Translations under genes and position numbers: made by a program | In this document: positions 63,798-64,000 of the stretch, in pieces | Layout of the letters: every line of letters starts with the position of its first letter | Position numbering within the stretch: position 1 is the stretch's first letter | Origin: Dermanyssus gallinae | Taxonomy: Eukaryota; Arthropoda; Arachnida; Mesostigmata; Dermanyssidae | Assembly: GCA_003439945.1 (NCBI GenBank) | Contig: QVRM01000484.1 | Location: 744,001 to 808,000 of the forward strand | Length of the DNA stretch: 64,000 bases | Direction: 5' to 3' | Notes under the pieces: model-generated | The model's database searches: none | Told to the model about the DNA's origin: nothing | Seen by the model: only the letters and a program-made list of their open reading frames with translations

Positions 63798-64000
63798 AAC
63801 GAAGATGTACGAGCAGAAATACATTTCTCAGCTGAGAGGAACTCTGATTGGTTGCCCCAGATTGCTGGGCGCTGCTGCGGGCAACTTTTGGTTGCCACCC
63901 ACTGAGACGGTGCTACTCATGATGAGAATAATGATATTGTTGTTGGTTCTGCTGTTGCTGTTAATATGACATTTCTAACGCCGTTTAGCTCACCTTATTT

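Overview
The window is animal nuclear DNA, most likely from an arthropod. I lean towards a mite or tick (parasitiform chelicerate), but that is inference from gene style and repeat content only. The DNA is rich in very long (TA)n microsatellites, decayed mariner and non-LTR elements, tRNA-derived SINEs and one nuclear copy of mitochondrial DNA. I see no sign of bacterial or phage sequence, operons or CRISPR.

Only one host gene can be defined with certainty: a complete protein kinase N gene (Pkn/PRK family) on the minus strand. Its start codon is at 44739 and its stop at 7530. I could place twelve coding exons, each bounded by AG/GT splice sites with matching phases. They sum to 3102 nt, giving 1033 residues plus a stop with no gap in frame. 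The protein has three HR1 Rho-binding coiled coils, a C2-like domain, a Ser/Thr-rich linker, an AGC kinase domain and the PKN C-terminal tail. An unusual point is Thr1027 in the hydrophobic motif, where the PKNs I know carry Asp.

Layout: 1-7529 is downstream flank with a non-LTR relic at 797-1560. 7530-44739 is Pkn. Introns 1 (15.3 kb), 2 (6.8 kb) and 3 (4.3 kb) hold most of the insertions: a nearly intact mariner in intron 2 (23082-24371), a mariner relic beside it, reverse transcriptase relics in introns 1 and 3, SINE copies, and a degenerate cox1 NUMT (43765-44476) ending about 60 bp from the first coding exon. 44740-45330 is a CpG-dense stretch that may be the Pkn promoter and 5' UTR. 45331-64000 is intergenic and full of repeats: retroelement relics, two mariner relics, SINEs, a double 45-bp palindrome, a 38-bp tandem array and (TA)n tracts. 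A few short candidate coding pieces near 52.5 kb and 62.7-63.2 kb could not be assigned.

No multi-gene system is visible. The most interesting points are the changed PKN regulatory tail, the NUMT beside the first exon, the young mariner with 27-bp terminal repeats, a 77-bp mariner-type MITE between two (TA)n blocks, a SINE family proved by perfect target-site duplications, and several hairpin or palindrome structures.
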